This document shows, one piece after another, positions 1 through 12,079 of a DNA stretch of 64,000 bases. The position numbers and the translations under genes are program-made. The stretch's first letter is position 1. Each line of letters opens with the position of its first letter. Source of the stretch: Madurella fahalii. Lineage: Eukaryota > Ascomycota > Sordariomycetes > Sordariales. Below the pieces are notes generated by a model that was not told the DNA's origin, ran no database searches, and saw only the letters and a program-made list of their open reading frames with translations. The stretch lies in contig CM056879.1 in assembly GCA_029876055.1 (NCBI GenBank), positions 1 to 64,000 on the forward strand. Direction: 5' to 3'.

Positions 1-904
1 GAATTGATGAGGTAATATCTAGTAAACACTGTCCTAAACTCTAATTTAACTATATTAACTAAAAAAATTAAAGCTATACCCCTTCTTATACAAAATATAC
101 TATATTGAGAATTTACTATAGAAATCTCGATGAAAATTTATAGTTTTTATACTAAATGATATCTTAGAGTTATATATAGGGTTTTTAGATATATATCTCG
201 CTTATTAATTATATTAATCTATATTTATTATTTACCTTAGATAATAGTAAATAGTAGTATAATCTACTGAATTTATATTTATATCCTACTTTTAATTCTA
301 ATTTATTTATAATAATTTACCTATATCGATATTATACTATTTATATCGTTCCGAATAGGTACTACCTTATCGTAGAAACTAGGTTTCGTTTAACCTTATA
401 TAGATCTACCTTATAGATACTATATTAAGATGTTATATTCTAATTATATAGAATATCAGGGAGAATATTAACTAAGAATTTCTTTTATTACCTTATATTA
501 TATAAAACTTGAGATTATAGATACTATTAATCTAGGAAATAGATACAGCTACTAAACTTATAAATATATTATATAGTTCTGAGAAGTATATCTATTTTAT
601 AATATTTAGGAGAATATACTAGATAAGAGAATTAAAGTTAGAGCTCAAGTTATAGATAGAAAATAACTTAGGTTATATATATTTAAAATATATTACTATT
701 TATAATACTATTATTATCTAATATCTATCCAAAAGATAATGGAAAGATAAAACTCTCTCTTTTCTCTATTAAACTTTTAAAATTTAACTAATATATATTA
801 TTAGTAAATAACCTTATATCAGGAAATAACCTACTCTATACTACTTTACAACAACTATCTTTAATTATTCTACTATAATACGAAAGCTAACTACAATTAT
901 ATTA
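1..904. other. AT-rich RIPed sequence, no gene recognised
   Basis: Very AT-rich with stops in all frames. I see no coding remnant I can name. It directly abuts a minus-strand pogo relic and is probably older RIPed repeat sequence. Confidence 0.6.
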
Positions 905-1945
905 GAAGTAGCTATATCAGATAATTCTCTAACCTCCTAACAAGTATAGGTATTATAACTAGGCTTACCGTATATACTATAGTATCGAACCCTCGTACAA
1001 GCCCTCTCCGTTACCACTACCATCCAGTTATATTTCTTCTAATCTCTCTCTACCTATAGCTTTCTAGTCTAGTACATCCTTTACATCTCGTATAGTAAGT
1101 AGTCCTCCGAGCTATATACCTGTTTTTTCGCCTCTCTAGCACTTACTTAATACCTTGTTAGCCTTATAGAATAAAGAGACCTCTAACTAAAAGAGAGCTA
1201 CCTTATATATTACAGCTATTATATCTTTAATAAGCTGGTCTATAGTAGTTAAAATTGACGTTAAGAAGCTATTTTAATAGTTTATAATATAAGTCTTAAT
1301 AAGTATTTACTGCAACTCGGCTTTTCAGAGGTTATATAGTATCTAGAAGACCTAAGGTTATATAGTACTAGATAGTAAATTCAGAGATATTAGTATATAA
1401 AGCTTTATATCTAGTTTAGAAAGTATTCTCTCTAGATTATACAGTATAAAGCTAGCCTCTATAAAGCTATCCGATATATTCTTCTCTATTATAGAGGCAA
1501 AGAATACCTTATAAAATATATAGAGGAACTTGAACTTACTTATATAGGTAATATATATATATATTAAATACTCGATCTAACAACGATATATCTACTTTAA
1601 CGGCTTAAAGTAGCTAATATTAAGTAGATAGAGTTTATAGGAAGAGTATAGAGATATATAGAGTATAATAATATTGTTCTACTAGTAGTAGAGCTTAAAT
1701 TCAGTTAAATAGTTGCTTTCGTAGCTATCGAGGGTTAACAACCGGTATTTACCCTTCGTATAAGGTGCTATATAGAAGTTAAAGTATTTAATCCAATCTA
1801 GGCCTACTATATTAGTAGTCTAGCTATTCTCGGTAGTCATAATATACTAGTTGGCCGGGAGGTCGTACTTAGTATACTAGTTAGTAAGGTAATACTATAT
1901 AGCTAAGATAATAAATAAAGGGATAGCCTAGCTACAGGTATTAAT
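905..1945 (-). pseudogene. Pogo/Fot1-like transposase relic, C-terminal part
   Basis: The reverse complement aligns by eye with the better preserved pogo copy at 21762-23676, from its Cys-containing C-terminal tail back to the middle of the DDE domain (matching about 23540 back to 22480). It is saturated with TA-rich transitions and stops, as expected of RIP. It ends abruptly near 1945, where a second copy starts on the opposite strand, so the two halves form an inverted arrangement rather than one gene. The intact ancestor would cut and paste DNA using a D,D,D catalytic triad; this copy can do nothing. Confidence 0.7.
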
Positions 1946-1959
1946 ATATATTAGTCGGC

Positions 1960-3300
1960 CTTTATAATATAATATACTAGCTAATTTATATAAACTTATA
2001 GATCTAGAGGAGAATATAATTATTTAGTATATAAATAAGCTCTCTATATATATATTTCCTTTTCAGCTTTATTTTATAGAAGATATAGCTCACTGACTAC
2101 TATATAAATATAATGCCCCCCCTATCGGCAAATACTAGGTTTATAACTTTATTAAATACTAATTAGAATTCCGGATATATTTTATATATAAATACGACTA
2201 CTAAAGGGCTAAATATAAAGATCTAAAGGTTATTCATAAGTAGTTTATACTTATATATAATATTAAAGCTAAATATAATATTCTTAACGAGGATATATAT
2301 AACTTTAACGAGACTAGGTTTATAATAGGTATAATAACTACTAATATAGTAGTTACTACCTCTAATAGCTTTAATAAGATTAAAAAGGTCTAGCCTAGTA
2401 ATTATAAATAAGCTAGAGGTATCTAAGAAGTAAATACCTAAAGCTAGGCTATTTTACTATTTATTCTTTTAAAAAGGAAATATTATTAGAAGAGCTAGTA
2501 TCGAGAATATAGTCTTCTAGCTACCTAGTATATCAGGATAACCGATAATAGCTAGACTATTAATAAGAAAGGCCTAGATTGGATTCGGCATTTCGATCTT
2601 TATATAGCATCCCGTATAAAAGGCAAATACTAGCTCCTAGTCCTTAACGGCTATAAAAGCTACTACTCCGACTAATTCGAAACTTACTACTAGAAATATA
2701 GTATTATTATACTATATATATCTCTATATTCCTTATACCTTATCTAACTATTAGATATTAGTTGTTTTAGGCTATTAAAGATAGCTTATAGCTAATAAAT
2801 CGAGGAACTTATTTATATATATATCACGTATATTACTAAGTTGGAATTCCTTTGTATATTCAAAGAGGTATTTTTTTACCTCCTTTACCGATAAGAATAT
2901 CTAAGGCGCCTTTACTAGAGCCGGCCTTATACCGTACGACCTAGAAAGAATGATTTCCAAGATAGATATATAGCTCCGAACTCCAACTCTACTAGCCTTA
3001 AGCCCAGATACGGTACCACCTTAGCTATCCCAGATACTATAGAACTCCCGAAAGACTACCTTACAGATAGACTTTATTAAAGGCTAGATATCTAACTATT
3101 AAGGCAATTCTCTAATACCTATACTAGCTACTATAGACTAATTAGCTAAAGATATAATAGGTATAATATACGAGGTAGCTCTTTTATATATAGAGGTCTC
3201 TTTACTATATAAGACTAATAAAGAGCTTAGTAAGAGATAGAGAACTAAAAAAAATATATATATAGCTTAGAAGGTTATTTACTATATAAGAGATATAGGA
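1960..3300 (+). pseudogene. Pogo/Fot1-like transposase relic, near full length
   Basis: This follows the copy at 21762-23676 from the helix-turn-helix end through the DDE domain into the C-terminal tail. The stretch around 2280-2330 corresponds to the first catalytic Asp motif (YNFDETGF in the better copy). The frame is broken by very many TAA/TAG codons. No terminal inverted repeats are visible at either end, so the boundaries are approximate. The 250 bases after 3300 are AT-rich and unassigned. Confidence 0.7.
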
Positions 3301-3554
3301 TTTAATATAATAAAGAAAGCTATACCTTAAATTTTAAAGAATAAAATAAATAACTTTAAAGTTATAGAGAATTTTATTAATCTTTAGTAGTTTTAATAAA
3401 TTTATATTTTTAAAGTTATATATAGAATTAAAAATAGGTTATTCGTTTATATAAGTCATTTATATATAATATATATTAGAAATTTATTATTATAATTAAA
3501 ATATTATATCTTTATATTATAATATCTATACCTTTTTTCCGTTCTATATCTATA

Positions 3555-6500
3555 CAAATCTAGTAAAAGAAAATCACTAGGCCATTCGTCTCGAGCCTAC
3601 CCCACCGTACGGCTCGCTATATAATATCCTAGAACCTCGGGCCGCCCTCGCCGGCCTGCCAGCTAGGTGCCTAGACACCGCATTGCTGCAACGTCGTCAC
3701 GGTATTACCTATAGCCTCGTTAAACCCGGTACGGTCCCAGCCGGGTAGGTAAGAGCCTAGAGTAGCCCCTACTACCGTAGCTAGGAGGCCCGGGTATAAG
3801 CAGACTGCCCCCGGCCGCTATACGAAGCTCCTACTATCCGTATCCTCGGCCGCCTAGCGGTCGTAGAACGGCTATAGTACGCTGCAGGCCTGGCAGCCCC
3901 TGTACCGGGGTAGACCCCCTAGCTTCCTGAGCCGGTTCCGTATACCGCTAGCCCAGCGCCGGACCTCGCACTGGAGCTCGCTAGCTAGGGCCGGGGCCGG
4001 CCTACTATAGCCGGACTGCCCGAGGTACTGCCCGGGGTTGCAGCCGCTACCGCTATACAGGTAGGCCAGGTAGCACCTCCCCCCTAGCGCAGAGGGGCCG
4101 GCTAGGCTATAGCAGATAATACAGTTCTGGCTCTAGAACTCGAGCCGGCGCTGGAGTCCTCTAGCCGCCCGGGCAGCCTCCTGGGCTCGTACGGCCGCCT
4201 CGGCTACATCCTACTCGATCCCGTCGTCGATATAGGCAAGCTCGGCGGTAGACAGCTCTTCCTCAGCCTACTTCGCCTGCTCAGCCGCTTTATCGGCCTG
4301 GGCGATTGTATAGAAGTTATAAGGTGCCTCACCGTCCTCGTAGCCCGTATAGTCGGCCCGGCCGTCTAAGATACGCGATAGGATCGTACGGCGGCAGCCG
4401 GCTGTATCTGCGGTATATTCGGCAATATCCTCCCGGCCCGGCCTTGCCGCTGCCGCCGCCGCCGCCGCTGCCGTTGTAGTGGGTACCGTACGGGACCCGA
4501 TATAAAAAACGACGGAGTAGGCTAGGCGGCTGTCCCGGCCGGCCCGGCCGCTCTCCTAGGCGAAGTCGCAGAGGGAGCGCGGCAGGCCGAGGTAGAGGAC
4601 GAGCTGTATGTCCGGGATATCGATACCGGCCCCGAGGGCCGAGGTGGCTACGATAGGCCCGCCCTGGGCTAGCCACTGCTGTACGACCTCGCTCCGGTCG
4701 GCCAGCTCGCCCGCCTGGCTGTAGTAGGCCCTGCAGCCGAGGAGCGCCGCTACCCGCTCCATATAGTCGATCTGCTGGTAATATACGATCGCCCTAGGCC
4801 TCGCCCCGGCCGCCGGATACGGCCTATCCCCGGTCGGCCCACACTACTGGCCGAGCTCCTCGATCGCCGAAACGACTTTACTATCCTGCTCTACGGCGGT
4901 CCGGGCGGAGAAGACGTAGTAGGCAATATTTGGGCGCGACGTAGGCTCCCGTATGACGACTGCCCTCGCCGGGTCCAGGTGCATCGTCGTAAAGAACTCG
5001 GGCTCGTCCCGAGGCAGTAGCGTCGCAGTAAGGAGGATAAGCTGGGTGCCGATAAGCTATAGGGACGCCCCGATTATACGAAGCTTAGGCCGGAAGGCAT
5101 ACGAGCTATCGAGCACGGTATAGCACTTGTTTAGGACAACCCGGTCGAGCTGGTGCCGGACAGCGAGCCGCTATAGGAACGCCTTAAACGCGTCTGTATT
5201 GAAGGACTTGGGGGTAACTAGGATAAGCGGGGCAGCCTGTACCTCGTACGGCGACTAGACCTCGCAGTATAGGCGGAGTATACAGCACCGCCGCTGGATA
5301 TCCTCCTGTAGGGCGATAAAGGGGACGACTACTACTGTCGTACTCCCACGGGAGTAGTAGGCCGGGAGCAGGAAGGTCATCGTCTTGCCCCCGCCTGTAC
5401 CGGCTACCTATAGGATAGGGCTCGTACTCCGTACGACCGCCTCGAGTGTAGCCCGCTAGCTGCCCCGGAAGTCCGCATCCAGGTCGCCGAGTAGCTAGCA
5501 GAGGCAGCCCCGGAGGTCAACCTGCCGCAGCCGGTCGAGCCGGCGGGCCCGTACGGCCTGCCGCTCCTCCTCGAAGGTGCTATAGGCCGGCGGGCCCGCC
5601 GCCCGGCCGGTCCCGGTCCCGGTCCCAGTACCGAAGCCGAAGCCGAAGAACCGGTACCAGGCAGTGCTTATCGTATAAAACTGCTGCTACTGGCCCGCGA
5701 GGCCGAGGTCGCCCTCCTAGACCTCGCGGCCGTAGACGAGTCCCGCGGTTAAGGAGGTGTGGCCGGCCTAGGCGTCCTACGGGTTGCTACCCTATTCCTA
5801 TTCGCCCTCTATATCCGAGTCGCCGTACAGACCGGCATCATCGCTAGAGTCGACTATACCGGTATCCCGGAAGAAGTGCCGCCCAATAGCGATAGCGATA
5901 TAGTACCAGGTAGCGACACCGATAGCGCAGCCTAGATACTGTATAATCTGCTGCTGTAGTAGCCGGCGTACCCGGTCCGGGGCCCAGACGCGATAATAGG
6001 AACGGGCGTTACTACTCCTATCTACATCTAGGCCCGGGCCCGGGGACGGGGCCACTACAGCTGTAGCCGAGGAAGGCGCATATACGAAGGCGGAGTCCTA
6101 TAGGTAAGGGCTTAGCTAGGTCGCCCCACTCGAGAGCGCCTGGGCCTGCTAGCAGAAGGGTAGGACCAGCCAGAGGTACCGTACAAGCAGCTCCCCAACT
6201 TCCCGAGGGAGATAGCAGTAGATTACCTTGACCCGCCCGGACACTAGGTAGCCCTTATAGTAGAGGAACTCGAGGCGGACCATACCGCCCTAGATAGTAA
6301 TATTCCGGCAGCCGGCATAGGCGGTATTATAGTACCGGTGTGAGGATCAAGGATCCAAGGGTAGTAAGACCAGAGTGTCTGGGTACAAGCAGTGCACGCG
6401 CAACGTAGGAGCAGAGTGCTCGTTAGGGGTTGAGTGGTGGTCTCATTGAACTCTGCCTCTCCCCTAAGCTCTGTCTCCCGCCCTCCTTCTTATGCCCGTG

Positions 6501-8700
6501 ACCGTATCGCTAGGGCTTACTTCCCCGCTCTGCTGCTTTGTCGTCCTCCTTGCTGGTGCGCTCCTTCGACGCTCATCTGACGCGCTATTTATGCCATTCC
6601 AGCTTAGTGCCGTTGTTGCTTCTGAGGCTCGCTTACGCTGCGGCTCCGAGGCTTCCGGACCGCGCCTCACGCTGGCCCCGCTCAGCCGGTCCTCACAACC
6701 GGAGGCAAAGTAGCTCTGTCGTACAGGCAGGCTAGCCGCCAAGTAGGTGGGTAGCTACTAAGAGTAGGGCCCGGAACTCATTAACCTGCTTAAGATACGC
6801 CTTAACGGTAGGCGGCCTAAAGGTAGCGGGCCTAGCCGGCCGACCTTAGAACCACATTGCCCTCCAAGGCGGGCAGTCGTAGAGGCGCCGTACAAGCCAG
6901 TACTCGTACCCAGTAAGCTGGCTATTCGCCGGGTGCTGGAGGAACGAGAAGCCGGTACACTCCTTACCTACGTCGTCCGATAGGCTACCCCAGTCGAGGG
7001 TAGGCAAGGGTAGGGGCGGGGGCTCAATACCAGCGGCACTAGCCGCGCCTAGGGCGAAGAGGAGCTCATCGAGTAGCTGCTGGGCCGACCGGACGACCGT
7101 ATAGAGCATCTCTATAAGGCCGTCGATCGAGAGGGAGATATCCCGGTAGACCACTATACAGCTATAGTCCTTCCAGTAGATAAGCCCCTGAGCGGCAGTA
7201 GTGTACCGGATCCGGAGGCCGTACGAACGGGACTCGAAGACCCAATCTATCGGCGTCGGCTCGCCCTCGCTATAGGTAGTCGTCATAAAGCGGCGGACCT
7301 TAGCCCGGACGGCGTAGAAGAGGCTCGGCCCGGGCCTGCCGGCCTCGTCGGCCTCGTCGGCCTCGAGCTGTGCCTAGCATACGACAAGTATACGGGCGAC
7401 CTTGATCACAGCTGAGTAGATCGGTGTATAGTCCTCGGGCCCGAGCCAGCCGCCGTCGTGGCGGATGCCGAGCATAGCGAGGGCCGAGAGCAGGACGCTC
7501 TCGTACGACGCCTGTGGGAGCTGGTGGTCCAGCAGTGAGACAAGGAGGTCGAGGCCGAGCCGATCGGCCTGCCCGAGGTCCCCGTCCGACAGCTGGGGGC
7601 CGGCCCTTAGGAGGCTGCTGGACCAGAGCTGCATAAGCCGCTGCTGCGTAGGGGTTAGCCTGTACGGCGGGCGGCTAGCCGGGTCGTACGCGCTCGTCCG
7701 GAGGAGGTAGCTAGCTACCCTATTCCCTATTCCATACGTCGATATACCGCTTGGTAATCGGGGGCTCGAGGCGGCTATCGAACGGCCGGGCTGGCTTCAC
7801 CCCAACCGTCTTACGGTTGACCTCGAAGAGGACAGCTAGGCCGATCTCGTCCGTAGTAGCACAGGCCTACTGGGCCCGCCGTACGACCCGGCCGACCGAG
7901 TCCCAAGCCAGCTGCATTAGATACGCGTTCGAGCCATCGTCGTCCGGCGTCGGCCAGCCCTCGGAGGCGGTAAGCCCTGCCGTACGACGTAGCTGGGCCC
8001 AGTCGAAGCCGGCTAGGTGCTCGGCCTAGCCGACCTGCCGGAGCCAGGGGTTCGGCGCGAGCTTGCCTTCGGCGTTCTCGACTGTAGCCGTACAGCGCTG
8101 TAGGTTCGAGTATACCTCCGTAACAGTGTCGAGGAGCTCGCCCCCGCCTGTACCCCCGGCCGGCACGGGGGATCCAACGAGCCGGTCGGCCGTAGCAGGC
8201 CGGGTAGGCGCTTCGACGCGGAACCAGCTACAGGCACCCCGGTTAGGGAAGAAGCGCTGGCACGGTACAGCACGCTCCCAGGGTAGGTCGTACGGCCGGC
8301 CCGCCTTCCCCCGGACGTTGCCGCCCCGGGTAGCGGGGTTGGCCCAGCCGTGTACCGTACGGCAGTGCTCCTGGATCGTCCGGACCTGCCGGGCCACGTA
8401 CGGGCATGTACGGCAGGCGAGGCCGTTAAAGTAGGGGCCCTCGAGGAGGTCAATAGCCGGGATCGGCCCGGTCGGGAGAGGGAACGAGCTCAGGTCAGCC
8501 TGCGTACGGTAGAGGACTGGGGCGGCGGAGACGGCTACGACGATAGCCCTACAGCGCTCGAGACCGATCTCGACCGAATGGCAGTTCGTGAGGTGGGTCT
8601 TGACCTCGGCGGCAATACAGGCCCGGCGGTATAGGGTGCAGACCAGTATACCGTACGGCGTGAGGATAGTAAAGGGCTCTATTGTATCGGTAGGGTATAT
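3555..8700 (-). pseudogene. Telomere-linked RecQ-type helicase with OrsD-like N-terminus (RIPed)
   Basis: Read on the minus strand this is one long, GC-rich, TAG/TAA-interrupted gene of about 1,500 codons. The N-terminal part has paired C2H2-like fingers; the second reads CRTCPYVARQVRTIQEHC followed by a His near 8340-8430. It is then followed by CQRFFPNRGACSWF, typical of the OrsD/DUF3505 family. A middle region (SEGEPTPIDWVFESRSYGLR, 7220-7270) is typical of fungal subtelomeric helicases. The C-terminal part is an SF2 helicase: Walker A GTGGGKT (about 5382-5403), LTATLLPRDE, ATSALGAGIDIPD and ESGRAGRD. Motif II, expected DECH, reads NKCY at 5120-5131. Stops are mostly TAG or TAA where Gln is expected. 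An LTR-a solo LTR splits the gene at 6339-6697. Such helicases are known next to telomeres in several fungi; a role at chromosome ends is inference. The start is uncertain (an ATA in a plausible start position near 8698). Confidence 0.85.
6339..6697 (-). repeat. Solo LTR-a (Gypsy A family)
   Basis: A 359-bp segment bounded by TGTGAGG and CCTCACA, flanked by a perfect 5-bp target duplication ACCGG (6334-6338 and 6698-6702). It matches 43540-43899 and the LTRs of Gypsy A. Judged by the position of the TATAAAGAG box in the family, the LTR points to the minus strand. It interrupts the helicase pseudogene and is less AT-shifted than the AT-rich repeats nearby. Confidence 0.92.
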
Positions 8701-8825
8701 ATTTTATCTCTTTGTTCTTACCGGTATACGAATGTCCGGTCCGGTCTTCTGTTGTATTGTACTATATAGTACTGTATAGCATAGGTCTAGGATATAGTTT
8801 GCTTTATAGAGGGGTAAATTAAAAG

Positions 8826-8938
8826 GGCGGTGAGGGCCCTTCGGGGCGGTGAGGGCCCTTCGGGGCGGTGAGAGTTCTTTAAGGCGGTGAGAGCTCTTTG
8901 AGGCGGTAAAGGCCCTTTAGAGTAGTAAGGGCTTTTAG
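8826..8938. repeat. Six-unit 19-bp tandem repeat with graded decay
   Basis: Units of 19 bp based on GGCGGTGAGGGCCCTTCGG. The first two units are identical; units three to six accumulate C/G-to-T/A changes progressively toward the right, where the sequence passes into AT-rich DNA. It lies just upstream of the helicase pseudogene. Confidence 0.88.
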
Positions 8939-8939
8939 T

Positions 8940-9254
8940 TAGGGCTTAAGGGTATAGAAGGGTAAAGGTATATAGATTTAAATAGTTATATACTTAATAA
9001 AGGTATAATAAAATAGAAATTTAATATTTATATAATATAAAGATCTTTTATTTTTTATTATATTATTTTTTTTAAAAAAGAGTATATAAAACTTTTAATT
9101 ATTAAATATAAAGTATTTATATAGTAAATATATATAGTAATTAATATATATAATATATTTTATAAGTAAGTAATATATTTTCTACTATTTACCTATAACT
9201 ATTTTAAATTATAATATAATTATTAGGAAATAATAATAATTAAATTAGAAATAG
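8940..9254. other. AT-rich spacer, no gene recognised
   Basis: Low-complexity AT-rich sequence between the 19-bp array and a pogo relic. Nothing codes visibly on either strand. Confidence 0.55.
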
Positions 9255-9555
9255 ATAAATCAGATAATTCTCTAACCTCCTAATATATATATATATATTA
9301 TAGCTAGATTTACTATATAGACTATAGTACTAAATCTTTATATTAGATCCCTCTATACTACTACTATTTTATAGTCTTTTATAGATTACCTACTTACTTA
9401 TAGCCTTTTAATCTAGTAGATCCTATACTTCTTATATAGTAAAAGACCCTCTAAGCTATATATATATATATTTTAATTCTCTATCGTTTACTAAGCTCTT
9501 TATTAGCCTTTTATAATACTGAGACCTCTATATATAAAAGGGCTATTTTATATAT
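9255..9555 (-). pseudogene. Pogo-like transposase relic, C-terminal tail
   Basis: The reverse complement matches the C-terminal tail of the pogo copy at about 23205-23540 and the parallel stretch at 905-1210. It is truncated at the left end of the LTR-c element. It may belong to the same original copy as the relic at 13020-13792, split by the insertion, but the joining sequence is missing, so I keep them apart. Confidence 0.6.
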
Positions 9556-9979
9556 TGAAATAGAGCGGAAAATATATATCTACTTTATTAATAAAATAAT
9601 AAGATAATAAAATAAAGGGAGGGATAACGACTGAAAAACCCGATAATAAACTAGGATTCTTAGTAATATAGCTTAGACTAAAGTAGTAATAAAGATAGGT
9701 AGGACTCCCTTTAATCAGAGAGAGGCTATAAAGATAGTTCCTAATAGAGTAAGTAAATCGAAAGAAAGAATTGGTTGAACTATTAATCTTAATTGTCCTT
9801 GACTATCGAAGTCGATAGTTAGGATAGTCTTAAATATAGAAAAAAAGTAGGTTTTCAGTTCGATTACCTGATCTAGTCCGGAGGGCCGGGAACCCGATAC
9901 CCCGGACCTATACCGCCGGACCTGAAGTCCTAGAGTTATCTTAAAGTGCTATCCGGCTAGTATACTATCCCCTACTTTA
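9556..9979 (-). repeat. LTR-c, 3' LTR of gag-only element
   Basis: 424 bp, nearly identical in layout to 12080-12503, with ends TGAAATAGAG and CTACTTTA on the plus strand. The terminal TTTA fits a RIPed form of the ACTCA end seen in the solo copy at 32246-32660. Confidence 0.8.
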
Positions 9980-10129
9980 TATCTCCCTTTTAAATCTATA
10001 TATAGCTCTAGCTAGTAGATTTAATAACAAGAAAAGGAAAACCTAACTGCCTCCTTTATTCTATTGTCCCTCTGATCTAATAGGGACCTACTATCCTATT
10101 CTTATTAAAGGAAGAAAAGGAAAAAAAAA

Positions 10130-10600
10130 GGGGGGGGTATAGTAGGGTAAGTGGTAAACTAGGTAACGGCCGGATAACAAGCCGGACGACAAGCTAGTAA
10201 GTTAGTCGATAAGCCGGATAACAGAGTAGTCGATAAGCTAGATAACGGACTGAGTATCGGGTAACGCGTTGGGCTGAGTTACAGCTAGGTAATAAGCTGA
10301 AGAAAAGAAAGGACTAAAGAACGAGCTAAGGAATAGACGAAACGATAGGTAGGGTATTAGGCTAGGTAATAGGGTAGTCGATAAGGCAGTTGACAAGCCG
10401 GGTGATAGACCGGATAACGGGCCGGGCAACAGCTAGGTAATAAGCCGGGTAATAAGCTAGTAAGTCAGCTGACAAGCCGGACGACAGGGCAGTCGATAAG
10501 CCAGGTAACGGACTAGGTAACGGGTAATATATTAGGCCGAGTAACGGCTAAGTAATAAGCTAGGTGATAAACCGGGTAATAGGGTAGTCGACTTCTTTAT
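10130..10600. repeat. Degenerate minisatellite in the gag-only element
   Basis: Irregular short units built on AAGCCGGRTAACRG recur many times. Spacing varies by a few bases and units are point-mutated. The array lies between the gag-like frame and the 3' LTR. Confidence 0.7.
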
Positions 10601-11440
10601 AGCAGGTAGTCTTAGGACCTAATATAAATGCCCTCTTTGTTCTATAGTTCCTAGTACCGGCGATACGGGGACTCTAGGTATAGGTAACTAATTACTAGGA
10701 CCCTAAACTCTTCTACAGCCTTATCTAGTTCCTTCTGATTAGAGGGAGAAAGTAGAAGCGGAAGGACTATTGCTTAGGCTTCAGGATCTTCATCGTCAAC
10801 TACTTAGGATAGAAGAGACGATAGGCCAAGCGACGGTTTGAACCTCTAGACCCGATCGTCAGGAAGGACAAAACCGTCTATTGCAATCCCAAGAATCCAG
10901 TTACAAAAGGCTGAATACCCTAATACTTCAATCGCCTGTTTCTCCTTTCCTCGGCCGAGGAAGGTAACTTAAAGGCCGTCCCCGATCTTATTCCAGAACA
11001 GACTAGCCACTAAAGCCTTTGCTTTAGAGACCCGGGCAGCTAGAAGTCGTACGATAAGGCGGTCCTACTCGGCTAGGGCGTCGACGAGGGCTGAGGCAGT
11101 CGATTCGATATGCTTTATATAGAACCGTTGAAGCCTTAGAACAGTGTTATTATCCTAGCAGGTATCTTAGTACTTCTAGTAGGTATAGAGAGTTTTCTTA
11201 AAGGTAGGCTAGTCGTCCTAGGTACCCCTGAGATTCTTAATAACGGCCCTAGTATCCGAATTATACTAGTATTCCTATTGTCGAGCCTTATTAGTATCCC
11301 TGATACCGAAGTCGTTATAGGTATCTTTAAAGTATTTTAGGTACTTCGTAACTTTATCGCTATTAAAGAGACCGGTTAGACTAAAGTCTTTAGGGTATAG
11401 GAATCCGACGTTTGTAATAGGAGGTATAATAATAGAAGAG
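10600..11440 (-). pseudogene. Retrotransposon gag-like reading frame
   Basis: A single minus-strand frame runs through this region, broken only at codons that would be Gln if TAG/TAA were CAG/CAA. It contains FLYPKDFSLTGLFNSDKV and KYLKYFKDTYNDFGI near its start, then a long helical stretch including LRLQRFYIKHIESTASAL and AARVSKAKALVASLFWNK. The first part resembles the capsid-like domain of fungal retroelement Gag proteins, which opens with a target-gene-like FxGxNVxxFLxxYE pattern. It would package element RNA. The exact start is not clear; the frame is open upstream to the 20-bp array. Confidence 0.6.
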
Positions 11441-11450
11441 ATTAGATCTG

Positions 11451-11530
11451 TCTGATTAGAGGGGGGTCCGTCTGATTAGAGGGAGGTCTGTCTGATTAGA
11501 GGGGGGTCCGTCTGATCAGAGGGGGGTCTG
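11451..11530. repeat. Four-unit 20-bp tandem array
   Basis: Exactly four 20-bp units: TCTGATTAGAGGGGGGTCCG, two single-base variants, and a last unit with the unmutated core TCTGATCAGA. The unit length is not a multiple of three, so it is not a peptide repeat. It sits upstream of the gag-like frame, between it and the 5' LTR. Confidence 0.9.
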
Positions 11531-12079
11531 TAGTCTAAAGACAAAGGTAGCTAAATCGGGGGAGAAAAGAAGAGAAGAAAGAAGAAAGAAAAGAGGAAAT
11601 AATATAGTAGTCGGTACTATTGCTATTAATTATAAGATAGAAAATAAAATAATAGGATTTTCTATACCTAGGCCCCGAATTATCCGAGTCCTTAGCTCTC
11701 TAATACTAGGATACCTAGTAACGTAGTTAATATAGCTAAGAGGATCTTCTAAGTGATCTTTATAAGAAGGATAGTAATTAAATAGCTATACCGTACTAAG
11801 TCTACTAGTATTACTCTCAACTCTATAAGACTAGGCCTAATAGCCTATAAATCCAATTAATCGGGCTTAATAGCCGATAATTTTATTAGTCTAGGCCTAA
11901 TAGCCTGTAAATCCGCTTTAACTGCAACCGACTTCGTCGGATCAGAAGGAAATAAGGATCCTTGATATAATATACCGCTCCTTTCCTAGGAATAATATAT
12001 GTTATAATAGGAAGATACAATAGGGTCCGTAATCTAATTTAGATCCAGAGCTATATTCCTCCCCGATAAAGCCTTTATT

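Noticed and set aside
6464..6742. Open frames on both strands
   Set aside because: They lie almost entirely inside the LTR-a solo LTR; the same frames recur in other LTR-a copies as LTR sequence.
11451..11530. CRISPR-like array
   Set aside because: Units are contiguous without spacers and the genome is eukaryotic.
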